Assembly (NCBI RefSeq): GCF_964340395.1
Contig: NC_135549.1
Location: forward strand, 31,997,332-32,061,331
DNA: 64,000 nucleotides
Direction: 5' to 3'
Origin: Glandiceps talaboti
Taxonomy: Eukaryota > Hemichordata > Enteropneusta > Spengelidae
Part shown: positions 36,201-47,469 of the stretch, piece after piece
How the letters are laid out: each line of letters starts with the position of its first letter
Numbering within the stretch: position 1 is the first letter of the stretch
The notes under the pieces: model-generated
Database searches by the model: none
Told to the model about the DNA's origin: nothing
What the model saw: only the letters and a program-made list of their open reading frames with translations
Made by a program: the position numbers and the translations under genes

Positions 36201-39200
36201 GACCAATTTGTAGGCTGATGAAATTGAGAAGATTTTGTGTCATAAATTTATGAGGTTTATGATGATGAGAGCAGAAAATTTTTTCATTCTCAGAAGGAAG
36301 CCAGTTGAGGTAAGGATGGTCACTCCATTCATGGAAAATCTTGTGTTTAATAATTAATTTATGTTTTATCATTTATACGATCACAAACTTATCAGTGTTC
36401 TTTTATATCAAAGCAGATTAGAATATTCCACTGTAGACCGAGTACCACACTGGACTTTATTACAATTTGTTTAACAAATCAATTTTACCATGACTTCCTA
36501 CTTGAAAAATCAATGTGAAACAACACATCCAAAATACTTGGTTGTAACTCAATAAATTGCAGAAGATTGATATATATGTAAAATCTTTGTTTGTGTACGC
36601 CAATGCACGCTAATAAGAGCAATCAGAAAATACCATTACTTCAAGGGCAGTACCTGTATGCCAATGCACGCTAATAAGAGCAATCAGAAAATATCATTAC
36701 TTCAAGGGCAGTACCTGTACGCTAATGCACGCTAATAAGAGCAATCAGAAAATACCATTACTTCAAGGGCAGTACCTGTATGCCAATGCACGCTAATAAG
36801 AGCAATCAGAAAATATCATTACTTCAAGGGCAGTACCTGTATGCCAATGCACGCTAATAAGAGCAATCAGAAAATACCATTACTTCAAGGGCAGTACCTG
36901 TATACCAATGCACGCTAATAAGAGCAATCAGAAAATACCATTACTTCAAGGGCAGTACCTGTATGCCAATGCACGCTAATAAGAGCAATCAGAAAATACC
37001 ATTACTTCAAGGGCAGTACCTGTATGCCAATGCACGCTAATAAGAGCAATCAGAAAATACCATTACTTCAAGGGCAGTACCTGTATACCAATGCACACTA
37101 ATAAGAGCAATCAGAAAATACCATTACTTCAAGGGCAGTACCTGTATGCCAATGCACGCTAATAAGAGCAATCAGAAAATATCATTACTTCAAGGGCAGT
37201 ACCTGTATGCCAATGCATGCTAATAAGAGCAATCAGAAAATATCATTACTTCAAGGGCAGTACCTGTATGCCAATGCACGCTAATAAGAGCAATCAGAAA
37301 ATACCATTACTTCAAGGGCAGTACCTGTACGCCAATACACGCTAATAAGAGCAATCAGAAAATACCATTACTTCAAGGGCAGTACCTGTATGCCAATACA
37401 CGCTAATAAGAGCAATCAGAAAATACCATTACTTCAAGGGCAGTACCTGTATACCAATGCACACTAATAAGAGCAATCAGAAAATACCATTACTTCAAGG
37501 GCAGTACCTGTACGCCAATGCACGTTAATAAGAGCAATCAGAAAATACCATTACTTCAAGGGCAGTACCTGTATGCCAATGCACGCTAATAAGAGCAATC
37601 AGAAAATACCATTACTTCAAGGGCAGTACCCTATCAACAATTATCTGTACTCGTATTCATATCTGTCAAAGTCATTCATTTCCGGGATTTGTCTCCAGTA
37701 TACAGTTTGTCTGCCTGTCATTTCTGGGATTTGTCTCCAGTATACAGTTTGTCTGTCTGTCAGGATAACATTAACGCTGCTGTTAACGTTTTGAAATTAT
37801 ACCAATCTTCATGAGAAGGTTTGAACGTCATGATGTCACCAGTCATGTATAATTAATACCCATGCCCAGCAAGTCGTTTTCTGACAGAGTACTCTACTTT
37901 GATGCTAGGAAATATATACTCTTGACATGTGAGAATATGCAAATGTTGATGGATTCTTATCATTTTAACCAATTTTAAGCATTGTCATTACAACTTGCTA
38001 GGTAAAAGAGAACGCGATCTATGCATTAAAGTTCCTTAAAGTATCAAATTCTTTTTTTGAAACCGGTGTGACTACTGCCCTCTACAATCAGGAGTATATT
38101 TGACCTTGTTTTTGTTTTATTTTCAGGGCTATGACATCAGTTTCTTGATCACAAACTTCCACACAGAACAGATGTTCAAACATAAACTTGTAGACTTTGT
38201 TATTCAGTTTATGGAAGAAATTGACAAAGAGATAAGTGAAATGAAGTTAGCTGTCAATGCAAGGGCACGTATTGTTGCAGAAGAATTCATGAAAAAAGTA
38301 AGTTGGATTAAGTTTGATACTCTTCAGGTGTGTTGAAATATATATCTATTATAAATCAATATTCAAAAACATCTCATTGTGTTATAATTGTATGGTATAG
38401 TGCTTATAATTAATAGCCATATATGTAAATTAGTCTCCATTTTATGTAGCAAGTTTAAAACTCTGATGATGAAGCAGCCATATAAACTACGGCATGCAGT
38501 CTTGTTCTCTATTCAAAGCTGTATGGTTGTTGTTTAGCACACTAATTCAGTTCTTTTGGGACTGATGACTCACCATCTACAGTACACGTATGTCTTGTAG
38601 TACTTTGAGTGATGTTGTCCATCCAGCTGGGTCAGCTCTGCCATGAAAAATATGTCCCATAAATAAACACTGCTTTTAACAATTTATGATAGCATGGATT
38701 GTGAGAATTTCTCTGGAAAGAACACTGAACTGATTACTCAGATCTGTTTGTGATGCCCACCTGATTTGAAGGTTAAACAAAGACTATGATATGGAATACT
38801 CTTTGTTATCATCTTGCCCTTGGACAAACATTAATGGTTATTAAGTGCACTGCATCAACCCATTCTTGATGAATAACTTCAACTAAAATGTATACACACA
38901 TATGTCCATTGAATGCTCAATTTATAATTGAACATTGCCTATGTTTTCAAACACATTCCTGAAAGTCAAGTGCATGTTACTTTATTTGAGGTGACAGTGG
39001 GTCTAATCAGTGTTGCCACCCAGAGAGAAATAACCAAGTCAAGCACTCCCTTTTATCTGATCCAGATAATTTAGTCATGTCTGTAAGGAAATGGTTACTT
39101 TGATGTGCCTTACTGGCAACATGTTTGTTTTGCTTGCTCTCAGGGGGTGTTGAATGTATGACAATAACTGATAATTACACTCTGTGTAGTAACATGTCTT

Positions 39201-42200
39201 TGCTCTCTTAATCCATCACAATACTTAACTGTACTTGAGACACATTTGTTATGGTTGGCTGCAGTCTGGCTCTAGTCATAGATCAGATGACTATATCTAG
39301 TGTCAAGTTTCTGTGTACATAAAACTTGTGTTTATAACTGCGTTTGTTAGGTGTTAGCTGTGGACAGTCGTTCATGCCTTTTTTCGTTGTGTTTCATCTA
39401 AAACAAAGTCGTCACCTCACTCCATAGCACTGAATACTAACGCATACTGATAGGAACAGCGAGTGCCAAAGGTACATGCGACTGTTATAGCATGCTGGAT
39501 ATCCACTTGCTATTACTTATTCAAGAATGTGATGTCATGGCATTGGGCACTACTCTATCATATGATTTTCATACAGTTCAATATAAGGTCACTCAACATT
39601 CAATGCATATACACGTACACTGCAGCGCAAATTTGACATCGTAAATGTATTAAGATGGTCATAATCAAGTAATTTACCTTTCCTATCTTTCTTTGTTAAA
39701 GCTTGAAACTGTGCATTTTTATAACATTTGTAAATGACATTGTTGGATGACCTCATCACCAGACATGCAATGTGAACTATGACCCCAATGTCAAACATTC
39801 TACAATAAAAATCTTCTTACTGTTATCGTGTGAGGGCACTGCAAGGAACGAGTCAATCGTGCCTTCTGCACTCGCTGTTACGATCAGTATGCGGTTATTG
39901 TATTGCTCCGAATTGGAGCAAGGCAACGACTTTAGTTTTAGATAAAATGCAGCAAAAAAAGGCACAAACGACTGTCGACAGTCTAGGTAGGTGTGTCTCT
40001 TTCAAAACAACCATATCTAACAGTGCTCAACCTCTTTCTAAGCAAATAACACAACATTGACACCACAGCTAGACAAAATTAGATTTGAGCATTATATATT
40101 GTGTACACTTTGGGACAGTCCTTGATGCATGTGTAGTTATACGAATGCCTTTTTATAGTACAAAATATAAGCATGTGATTAGAATATGTTTAACCTTGTA
40201 CCCTCTCCTAACTTACTGCCATGTTTGAAGAATGAAATATGTACAGACTACAGTTTAATTAGCCCTCAATGGCAAAGCTGAAGGGGGTGGGTGCTACTAC
40301 TTTCAGTCGGCCATGTGTCTGTCTGGCCATGTCAACCTCTATCTCAAATATGCATGGGCCAATTTCAACCAAACTTTCAGTAAACACCAAATACTATCCT
40401 CTACATATGCATGTCATTTTTAGTCCCCGCGGACGAAGTCCGGAACGGGGACTTATGGATTGGGTTCTGTCTGTCCGTCTGTGCGTGCGTCCGTCCATCC
40501 GTCCGTCCGTCCGATGCTGTTTCTTGGAGATGCCTGGACCGATTTTTTTCAAACTTGGTACAGGGGCAACATACTATGGCATACATATGCACGTCAATTT
40601 GTTTTATGATACGATCCAATATGGCCACCTAGCAACCATTTTGTTTGCGAATTTTCCCTGTCTAAAGCCATAACTCAGACATGCTTTAACAGATCTCATT
40701 CAAAGTTGGCATTAGGACAGTGTTCTATGACATACATGTGCATATTCATTGTTGTCATGATACGATCCAATATGGCCGCCTAGCAGCCATTTTGTTTGTG
40801 AATTTTCATGTCCAAAGCCATAACTCAGACATGCTTGAACAGATCTTATTCAAAGTTGGTATTAGGACAGTGTTCTATGACATACATGTGTATATCCATT
40901 TTCGTTGTGATACGATCCAATATGGCTGCCTGGCAGCCATTTTGTTTGCGAATTTTCATGTCCAAAGCCATAACTCAGACATGCTTGAACAGATCTCATT
41001 TAAAGTTGGTATTAGGACAGTGTTCTATGACATACATGTGCATATCCATTTTCGTCGTGATACGATCCAATATGGCTGCCTGGCAGCCATTTTGTTTGTG
41101 AATTTTCCATGTCCAAAGCCATAACTCAGACTCCATTTTCATCGTGATATGATCCCCCATACCCAACTAATCCTTTATTGTTGGAGGCATATTCCATGTC
41201 CAACAAGCACACACAACATATCTAAGTCTGTTTGTTTTAGGTTCACAAATGTTGTTGCGTGATCAGACTTGTATTTCTTGACTCTCGGGATAAAGTCCAA
41301 AATGGCGACCATTTTTGTCATAAAAATTCACATTTTGCCTAGTATTAGTAACATCGGAAGCTTAGTAGATAAAAACTTTATATTAATGTCTACACCCATG
41401 TCGTGATACAACCTTTTTAATGACACTTTGACCTTAACCTTTATCTTCAAGGTAATTTTGTCATGAGATTAACATTTTGCTTAGTAACATGGAAAGATTA
41501 GTACATATAGATAGAAACTTTATTCTAGTGTCTACACCCATTTTATCAATGATAAGCTTTCTAATGACACTTTAACCTTGACCCTCATTTTCAATGTCAA
41601 ATATGTGTTATGTTGTTGAAATGCATATATCTATACATATCAGTGACATAAATGGGCCAATTTGTACTAAATCTTGTTTAAAGATCCAGTATACATGTAG
41701 TAGTAGTTCACATGTGCACATCACTTCATTCTATTAAATGTAGTATTAGCTTTGCGGCAGTGTCTTGACAGCAGCCATTTTTTTGCCATAAAAATTCATT
41801 TTCACCTCTCACACTGGAAACACAGTAGCGACATCATGTGAGTATCTATTCCCATGTTTTCCAATCAACAGCTTTCTAATGAGACCCTGACCTTTGACCT
41901 TAACCTTTATTAAAGTTTAAGGTCAAATAGTTAAAAATATTCAAAGTGTGTATACACACCTACATTCACTAGCTGATTTCAAACAAATCTGGTACTGATG
42001 TTTGAGACTGAGGTCAGCATATATCACTTTTGCTGTGTGGTATTAACACCAATGGCCAAATGGTGGCTGTTTTTATCCCATTTTTTCCATTTACTCTGGA
42101 GGCTTTGTAGTTAGTCCTCATTTGAATGTCTCCACGAAATCCATGACGACTTTTCAGATAACAACATAGTCTTTGACAATAATCACTGATTTCAAGGTCC

Positions 42201-45200
42201 AAAGACTGAAAATGACAACATACCAAGATTTAGCTGTGAAAGACGAAAATATCCAATGACTGAATTGTGTTTTGATCTAAAATAATATATGTAGAGATAT
42301 AGGAAAGTTGGCAAGTTTGAGATAACTTATAACTTTCATTGTAAAACACCAAGTTCCTTTCCTATCTTGTGATTTGTCAATATGTGGTTATGTGGTATGT
42401 TGAAATTTTACACTGTTCAACACGTACGACAAGTTAAACCTGTTCCAAACCTATTTACCTTGAACCAAATCTACCGGTAGTACATGTACATGTAAAACCA
42501 CTAGGATAACAATATTTGAAGGAGTTAAGGAGTATAAAGTAAGAATGAGGAAAGATTCGTTGTAATTGAAAATGTAACTTGCTACAAACTCACGATCGTA
42601 TCATAATCTGATGGTACACTAAAATAATGATGTCATCTGTCCAGGCTTATTAGCCTGCCACTCAGGAAAGTGAGATTAGACCGCACCCACAATGGCTGAT
42701 CTGTCAGTCTAACAGTACACAGCATCGGAGGAATCCATGCTCTCATCCAAACCCTATTTGACACTTCCAGGCAAGATTTGTAAGTCGTTATTTTCTGTTC
42801 ATATCATTCCAATCTTGTCTGTATAATGACTAAGTTAAATTTCGGCAACAAGAACCGAGCTTGTCCCAGTCAGTTTTCAGTGTGTGTGTGTGTGTGTCCT
42901 GCTGAGGCAGTGTATATTACATGGTATGTTTGAGGCAATCTGATTGGTTGTAGTGTTGAGGTACAAAGCCATGGAGATAAATACTACTTTGTAAGTGAAT
43001 GAAACCACAGCCTCTTGGCAGTGGGGTGCGTCTTGAACTGTGCCATAAAAGAGGCTGTGGTTTACGACGATGCCCACGGGAGAAACAGTCTGTGATTGGG
43101 TGACCCACAGTCCCCCAATGTTATTCAACATCTGTTTAATTATACCCTTGTGTGTAAATGTGTTCCTTTCATGATTGGATTTGACTGAATGATATATTCA
43201 TTCTACAGTACACCTCAAGAATACTTCTCCTATTTTTATTTTTATCTTGTATGTCATCCATGAGTTAGCCTGGTGTTACTGTATCTATAGGGATTTAATT
43301 TTCTTTTGGGGGCGAAAATCAACATAAAAATGTTGGAAGATGTGTGTTATGTTTGTATTTGAAATTTAGATAAAAATGATGTCAAACTGTCTCTGACAAA
43401 GTGATAGCATTGTCCTTTCAAAATAGTTTACACAATTCATTCCTACAAGTCAACTAACAGCAGTTATGTATATTGCCCCAAGTGATGATTTAGATTGTTA
43501 AACTTGGCCTAAGACATGCAGCCTTGAACTTATTGCTACTGTTATCACCATGTATACATCAAAGTGCAAAGTACTGTTTGTGTAGTTGTGCTTCAGGAGA
43601 TACATTATAAACTCAAAATTGTGTGAATAAATAGGAACATTGAATTTGTAACATTCCACAACTTTGTTACTTTGGACTGTAACATAAAATCCCCCCCCCC
43701 CACACTGTACTGTACTACTTTGGACTGTAACATAAAATCCCCCCCCCCCCTCACTGTACTGTACTACTTTGGGCTGTAACATAAAATCCCCCCCCCCCAC
43801 ACTGTACTGTACTACTTTGGGCTGTAACATAAAATCCCCCCCCCCCCCTCACTGTACTGTACTACTTTGGGCTGTAACATAAAATCCCCCCCCCTCACTG
43901 TACTGTACTACTTTGGACTGTAACATAAAATCCCCCCCCCCCTCACTGTACTGTACTACTTTGGGCTGTAACATAAAATCCCCCCCCCCTCACTGTACTG
44001 TACTACTTTGGACTGTAACATAAAATTCCCCCCCCCCCACACTGTACTGTACTACTTTGGACTGTAACATAAACCCCCCCCCCCCCCCCCCCCCCCCCTG
44101 TACTCCTTTGGGCTGTAACCAGTCTGATTAAAATCTGATGTAGATGTCGGCTAATCGTTCATTGCTATTTTACCTTCGTTATTTTGCCTGAATTGACCTT
44201 GGTAAATGTTTACATTTTTTAGCCTGATCGCCTCCTCTACATCTGAACTGGCACACATGCAATCGAATTTCTGCTCAGTGAGACACGCAGCAAATCAGGT
44301 TGCGTCTTACTTGTCATGGGCATACATGTACGCATTGAATATCAACAAACATCAACAAACATTGAATATATTGGGTACAATGTACGTGCCACTCTGGGTG
44401 TCTTTGGGTACAATGTATGTGCCACTCTGGGTGTCTTTGGGTACAATGTATGTGCCACTCTGGGTGTCTTTGGGTACAATGTATGTGCCACTCTGGGTGT
44501 CTTTGGGTACAATGTGTGTGCCACTCTGGGTGTCTTTGTGTACAATGTATGTGCCACTCTGGGTGTCTTTGGGTACAATGTACGTGCCACTCTGGGTGTC
44601 TTTGGGTACAATGTACGTGCCACTCTGGGTGTCTTTGGGTACAATGTACGTGCCACTCTGGGTGTCTTTGGGTACAATGTATGTGCCACTCTGGGTGTCT
44701 TTGGGTACAATGTACGTGCCACTCTGGGTGTCTTTGGGTACAATGTATGTGCCACTCTGGGTGTCTTTGGGTACAATGTACGTGCCACTCTGGGTGTCTT
44801 TGGGTACAATGTACGTGCCACTCTGGGTGTCTTTGGGTACAATGTATGTGCCACTCTGGGTGTCTTTGGGTACAATGTACGTGCCACTCTGGGTGTCTTT
44901 AGGTACAATGTATGTGCCACTCTGGGTGTCTTTGTGTACAATGTATGTGCCACTCTGGGTGTCTTTGGGTACAATGTACGTGCCACTCTGGGTGTCTTTA
45001 GGTACAATGTACGTGCCACTCTGGGTGTCTTTTGTAAATGTACACAGTGATAAACCTATCACAATCAGACATTGTAAATGTACACAATGATAAACCTATC
45101 ACAATCAGACATTGTAAATGTACACAATGATAAACCTATCACAATCAGACATTGTAAATGTACACAATGATAAACCTATCAGAGTCAGACATTGTAAATG

Positions 45201-45454
45201 TACACAATGATAAACCTATCACAATCAGACATTGTAAATGTACACAATGATAAACCTATCAGAGTCAGACATTGTAAATGTACACAATGATAAACCTATC
45301 ACAATCAGACATTGTAATGATATAACACATGATTTTAAACATTCATATGCTGCTATTATAATAATTGGTTTTAGAAGTCCTTGTTGTTTTTAGTGAATTG
45401 CATATTTTAATAATCATTTGTCAATACATTGTTCTCTTTCTGTTTCAGTTTTAA
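27027..45454 (+). CDS. ARPC4: ARPC4, Arp2/3 complex subunit 4 (p20), whole spliced gene
   Basis: Arp2/3 complex p20 subunit, which with ARPC2 forms the structural core that mounts Arp2 and Arp3 on the mother filament during branched actin nucleation in the cytoplasm. Coding exons: 27027-27029, 29671-29789, 34328-34439, 36214-36309, 38127-38297, 45449-45454. All introns are GT-AG and phases are consistent. The product is 168 residues, the same length as human ARPC4, and nearly identical to it (for example [59 protein letters not shown]). It appears complete and under strong constraint. Its 18.4-kb span is mostly repeats. It runs divergently from NEK4. Confidence 0.97.
27974..28438. mobile_element. 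MITE with about 75-bp terminal inverted repeats
   Basis: The left arm (from TAGCTGCAATAATTGTAGCG at 27,982) and the right arm (to 28,438) are near-perfect inverted copies over about 75 bp, including the words TTTTTCGTCTGTTTT and GGAACGAAAAAAGG. GGTTCAGT occurs on both sides (27,966-27,973 and 28,439-28,446), an 8-bp candidate target duplication as in hAT elements; the arms are also bounded by TA. No transposase. Confidence 0.8.
29107..29278. mobile_element. Palindromic MITE, 172 bp, 9-bp target duplication
   Basis: Both ends carry ACTGTCGACAGTC-type sequence in inverted orientation and the arms pair internally (AAAGTCGT/ACGACTTT). GGTAGATAA flanks it on both sides (29,098-29,106 and 29,279-29,287). 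Paralogous dispersed-repeat copies lack the insertion. A 9-bp duplication suggests a Mutator-like mover. Confidence 0.78.
29671..29789 (+). CDS. ARPC4: ARPC4 coding exon 2
   Basis: Residues 2-41 (last Arg codon split AG|G). [20 protein letters not shown] through NKPEVEV. Acceptor TTATTTTAG, donor CAG|GTAGGA. Confidence 0.95.
30128..32450 (+). mobile_element. Hairpin-headed dispersed repeat, two tandem copies, ARPC4 intron 2
   Basis: A short copy (30,128-30,440) precedes a longer one (30,441-32,420). Each starts TTTTTAG then GCACAACTGA with an inverted partner, followed by GT-rich microsatellite (30,200-30,305 and 30,505-30,525) and blocks such as ACTACTGGGCAGATTGGGCT. From 30,930 on, a roughly 115-120-bp module (AAACATTCAAAAAATGTATG, GCCTAGCAACAAGACCACGC) recurs imperfectly six to eight times. 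No coding frame. Confidence 0.75.
32996..34055. repeat. Minisatellite, 71 bp x about 15, ARPC4 intron 2
   Basis: Units of CAGTCCAAAGATGGTGACCA then GTAGTCACATTCCTTAACTG and AGGATCCCCTGTGGACATAC. Two sub-variants (GTAGTCACATTCC and GTAGGCTCATTCC) are interspersed. Confidence 0.97.
34328..34439 (+). CDS. ARPC4: ARPC4 coding exon 3
   Basis: Completes Arg41 and encodes residues 42-78, [20 protein letters not shown] to SIAVKQ. Acceptor ATTGTAG, donor CAG|GTAAGT, phase 0 at the end. Confidence 0.96.
35018..35850. repeat. Minisatellite, 42 bp x about 20, ARPC4 intron 3
   Basis: Units of AGTACCAGAATATCTTTAGT then AGTACCTGTTATCGCCAATA. The unit is a multiple of three, so long false reading frames arise on the minus strand. 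Confidence 0.97.
35850..36187. repeat. Minisatellite, about 51 bp x 6-7, fused to the 42-bp array
   Basis: Units of AGTACCTGTTATCTCCAACA then CCAATACCATACATGTACAT. The first 20 bases are shared with the neighbouring 42-bp unit, so one array arose from the edge of the other. Ends about 27 bp before the exon 4 acceptor AG. Confidence 0.93.
36214..36309 (+). CDS. ARPC4: ARPC4 coding exon 4
   Basis: Residues 79-110, [20 protein letters not shown] to RRKPVE, phase 0 to 0. Acceptor TTTGTAG, donor GAG|GTAAGG. A minisatellite array ends only about 27 bp before the acceptor AG. Confidence 0.96.
36597..37630. repeat. Minisatellite, 61 bp x about 17, ARPC4 intron 4
   Basis: Units of GTATGCCAATGCACGCTAAT then AAGAGCAATCAGAAAATACC and ATTACTTCAAGGGCAGTACC. 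The last unit runs into non-tandem sequence (37,630-37,770) that is homologous to 47,470-47,620 on the other strand, so the array grew from the end of a dispersed element. Confidence 0.96.
38127..38297 (+). CDS. ARPC4: ARPC4 coding exon 5
   Basis: Residues 111-167, [20 protein letters not shown] to AEEFMKK, phase 0 to 0. Acceptor TTTTCAG, donor AAA|GTAAGT. Confidence 0.97.
39360..39984. mobile_element. Two more copies of the ACTGTCGACAGTC MITE family
   Basis: 39,360-39,490 and 39,838-39,984 match each other in inverted orientation and match the intact copy at 29,107-29,278: GCATACTGAT, ACGACTTTAGTTTTAGATAA and terminal GACTGTCGACAGTC. Both share a distinct end (CAGCGAGTGC) and so form one subfamily. 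Confidence 0.72.
40262..42240 (+). mobile_element. Hairpin-headed dispersed repeat, second family, ARPC4 intron 5
   Basis: Non-coding. Contains a strong hairpin at 40,422-40,453 (AGTCCCCG / CGGGGACT and GCGGAC / GTCCGG arms) directly after TTTTT, then a (CCGT)n microsatellite, GACCGATTTTTTTCAAACTT, a roughly 119-bp tandem block (40,676-41,130) and diverged modules (CTTTCTAATGACACTTT, CCTTAACCTTTAT) to about 42,240. Boundaries approximate. Confidence 0.65.
40676..41130. repeat. Tandem repeat, about 119-120 bp x 4
   Basis: Units contain GACATGCTTGAACAGATCTC, ATTAGGACAGTGTTCTATGA and GATACGATCCAATATGGCTG. Internal to the dispersed element. Confidence 0.9.
43665..44110. repeat. Poly-C-bearing minisatellite, about 47 bp x 9
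   Basis: Units of TGTACTGTACTACTTTGGAC then TGTAACATAAAAT followed by a C run. The C run varies from 8 to 25 (longest at 44,074-44,098). The minus strand is correspondingly G-run rich. Confidence 0.94.
44373..45030. repeat. Minisatellite, 33 bp x 20, ARPC4 intron 5
   Basis: Units of GGGTACAATGTATGTGCCAC then TCTGGGTGTCTTT, with TACGTG and TATGTG variants. Because 33 is a multiple of three and the unit has few stops, several frames on both strands stay open, giving false 11-residue repeat proteins. Confidence 0.97.
45031..45316. repeat. Minisatellite, 40 bp x 7
   Basis: Units of TGTAAATGTACACAATGATA then AACCTATCACAATCAGACAT, directly abutting the 33-bp array and ending about 130 bp before the exon 6 acceptor. 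Confidence 0.96.
45449..45454 (+). CDS. ARPC4: ARPC4 coding exon 6 (Phe and stop)
   Basis: After acceptor CTGTTTCAG the exon reads TTT TAA, giving the conserved C-terminal Phe (human ends in KNF, here KKF) and the stop. The rest of the exon is 3' UTR. Confidence 0.9.
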   Translation, partial: F

Positions 45455-46490
45455 GAAGACATCTTTATCAGGATGACTATTGGTAAAAAATACAATGTAT
45501 CTCCTTGAGTCTTAAGAATTATTTGGATGAAGAATGCAACTATTGTGATGACTACAGGCAGATAGTGTCAACAGCTTTGTATATTCTGGTCTAAGGTCAT
45601 TTGTAAGGACCATTTAGCTTGTACCTCTCTACTCGGTGAACCTACAAAAAAAAGTTGATTTTTCTGGATGCATGAAACATAAAATGCTGTATATTTTTGA
45701 AATCAAGGAAAGTAATTTTTTTGACAGATGTAGTGGCAAAAAGATTGATAGCCTGCCAATTTACATAGAACATACAGGGATAAACACTTCAAAAAACTAA
45801 GTTGAGCTATTAGTTGAAGTATTTAGGAAACTCACTGCTGAGTAATATACTTTGTTAGCGTATTACCATAGTACAAATCCTGTTGTCATACAACTACATT
45901 TTGTACATCATCTTACAAAATACATCAATCCATTCAATTCCTCTTTCAAACCATCACCTGAAATGTATTATGGGGTATGTTGCATCACCGTGTTGATAAA
46001 CATAGATCAGTCATAGTATGGTATCACATTGTTTGTGTTCACAAATAATCTAGTCTTAGTTACCCAGTTCTCTCTGATCACCTCATACTAATCATTACAT
46101 ACAGCCCAAGAGTGCTTTCCATATAAGTATGTTTTGGTTTGATTTCAACTATAGTAGAAACCTGTGTAAAATGTTGTATGATAACAGGCTGGTTGTAATG
46201 TAGGCAATCAACCCACGTTAGCCCTGTAGGAAAGTAAGTACACTTGATCATTACAAGTGTAGTTGTTGAGTGTATTTCTGTGCTATCTTATTATATACAT
46301 ATATATATATACCTTCCACAAAGATCGGTCTCTCTAGTTTTTTCCTCTGTATTTTGTTTTGATAAGAATAATGCTTTTTCATTTATTCCCTTTCCATCAA
46401 ACTTGGGCGTAATCACCAATATCAAAATATTTGGATGAAATCTGTAGATGAAGACAACAATAAAACACCCATTGTTTTTAGCCAGTGGGT
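45455..46490 (+). other. ARPC4 3' UTR (probable)
   Basis: Non-repetitive AT-rich sequence after the stop. The first convincing AATAAA is at 46459-46464, which would end the transcript near 46,480. Extent is inferred. Confidence 0.5.
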
Positions 46491-46661
46491 AAATTGCTAT
46501 TAGTGTTGCTTTCCTTTCATATACATGTGTAGTGATGTGTTCTTGTGTACATGTCTATGACAGATTCACCTTTGTTCTAAGCTATTATTATCTTTGCTAT
46601 ACACATTGCTATATTCTCACTCACAACATGTATTTTCACTGTTATGTCTGCTTCCCACAAG

Positions 46662-46663
<2 letters not shown>

Positions 46664-46712
<49 letters not shown>
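46664..46712. repeat. (GT)n(GA)n microsatellite
   Basis: About 38 bp of GT followed by GAGAGAGA. Confidence 0.96.
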
Positions 46713-46714
<2 letters not shown>

Positions 46715-46895
46715 CAAGTATTGACAAATTGTCAGTCATTGTGTACAAGTATCTTTATATCTAATAATCGTAACTGTCACATAGTCATTAATTTCAATTT
46801 CGTTCACTCTTGCAAGCCATACCACATATTTCTGCTGATGTAAGGACATACAGCTCTGTCTTCTTTCACTGTACAATCCAGTATTTTATAAAAGT

Positions 46896-47465
46896 CTCCC
46901 CACGTACATGATGTATCAAATATCGGCATGTCTCCTCACGTACCGGATGTATCAGATATCGGCATGTCTCCCCACGTACCTGATGTATCAGATATCGACA
47001 TGTCTCCCCACGTACCTGATGTATCAAATATCGGCATGTCTCCCCACGTACCTGATGTATTAAATATCAGCATGTCTCCCCACGTACCTGATGTATCAAA
47101 TATCGGCATGTCTCCTCACGTACCTGATGTATCAAATATCGGCATGTCTCCCCACGTACCTGATGTATCAGATATCGACATGTCTCCTCACGTACCTGAT
47201 GTATCAAATATCGGCATGTCTCCCCATGTACCTGATGTATCAGATATCGACATGTCTCCTCACGTACCTGATGTATCAAATATCGGCATGTCTCCCCACG
47301 TACCTGATGTATCAGATATCGACATGTCTCCCCACGTACCTGATGTATCAAATATCGGCATGTCTCCCCATGTACCTGATGTATTAAATATCGACATGTC
47401 TCCCCATGTACCTGATGTATTAAATATTGGCATGTCTCCCCATGTATGTACCTGGGGTATCAAAT
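46896..47465. repeat. Minisatellite, 36 bp x about 15
   Basis: Units of CATGTCTCCCCACGTACCTG then ATGTATCAAATATCGG. A multiple of three, so a 180-codon frame with 12-residue repeats (MSPHVPDVSNIG) is open, but nothing supports translation. Lies just downstream of the inferred ARPC4 polyadenylation site. Confidence 0.96.
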
Positions 47466-47469
47466 ATTG

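Noticed and set aside
44206-45090. 294-codon plus-strand repeat protein and its counterparts on both strands
   Set aside because: Explained by a 33-bp tandem unit; it lies inside ARPC4 intron 5 with no splice or conservation support.
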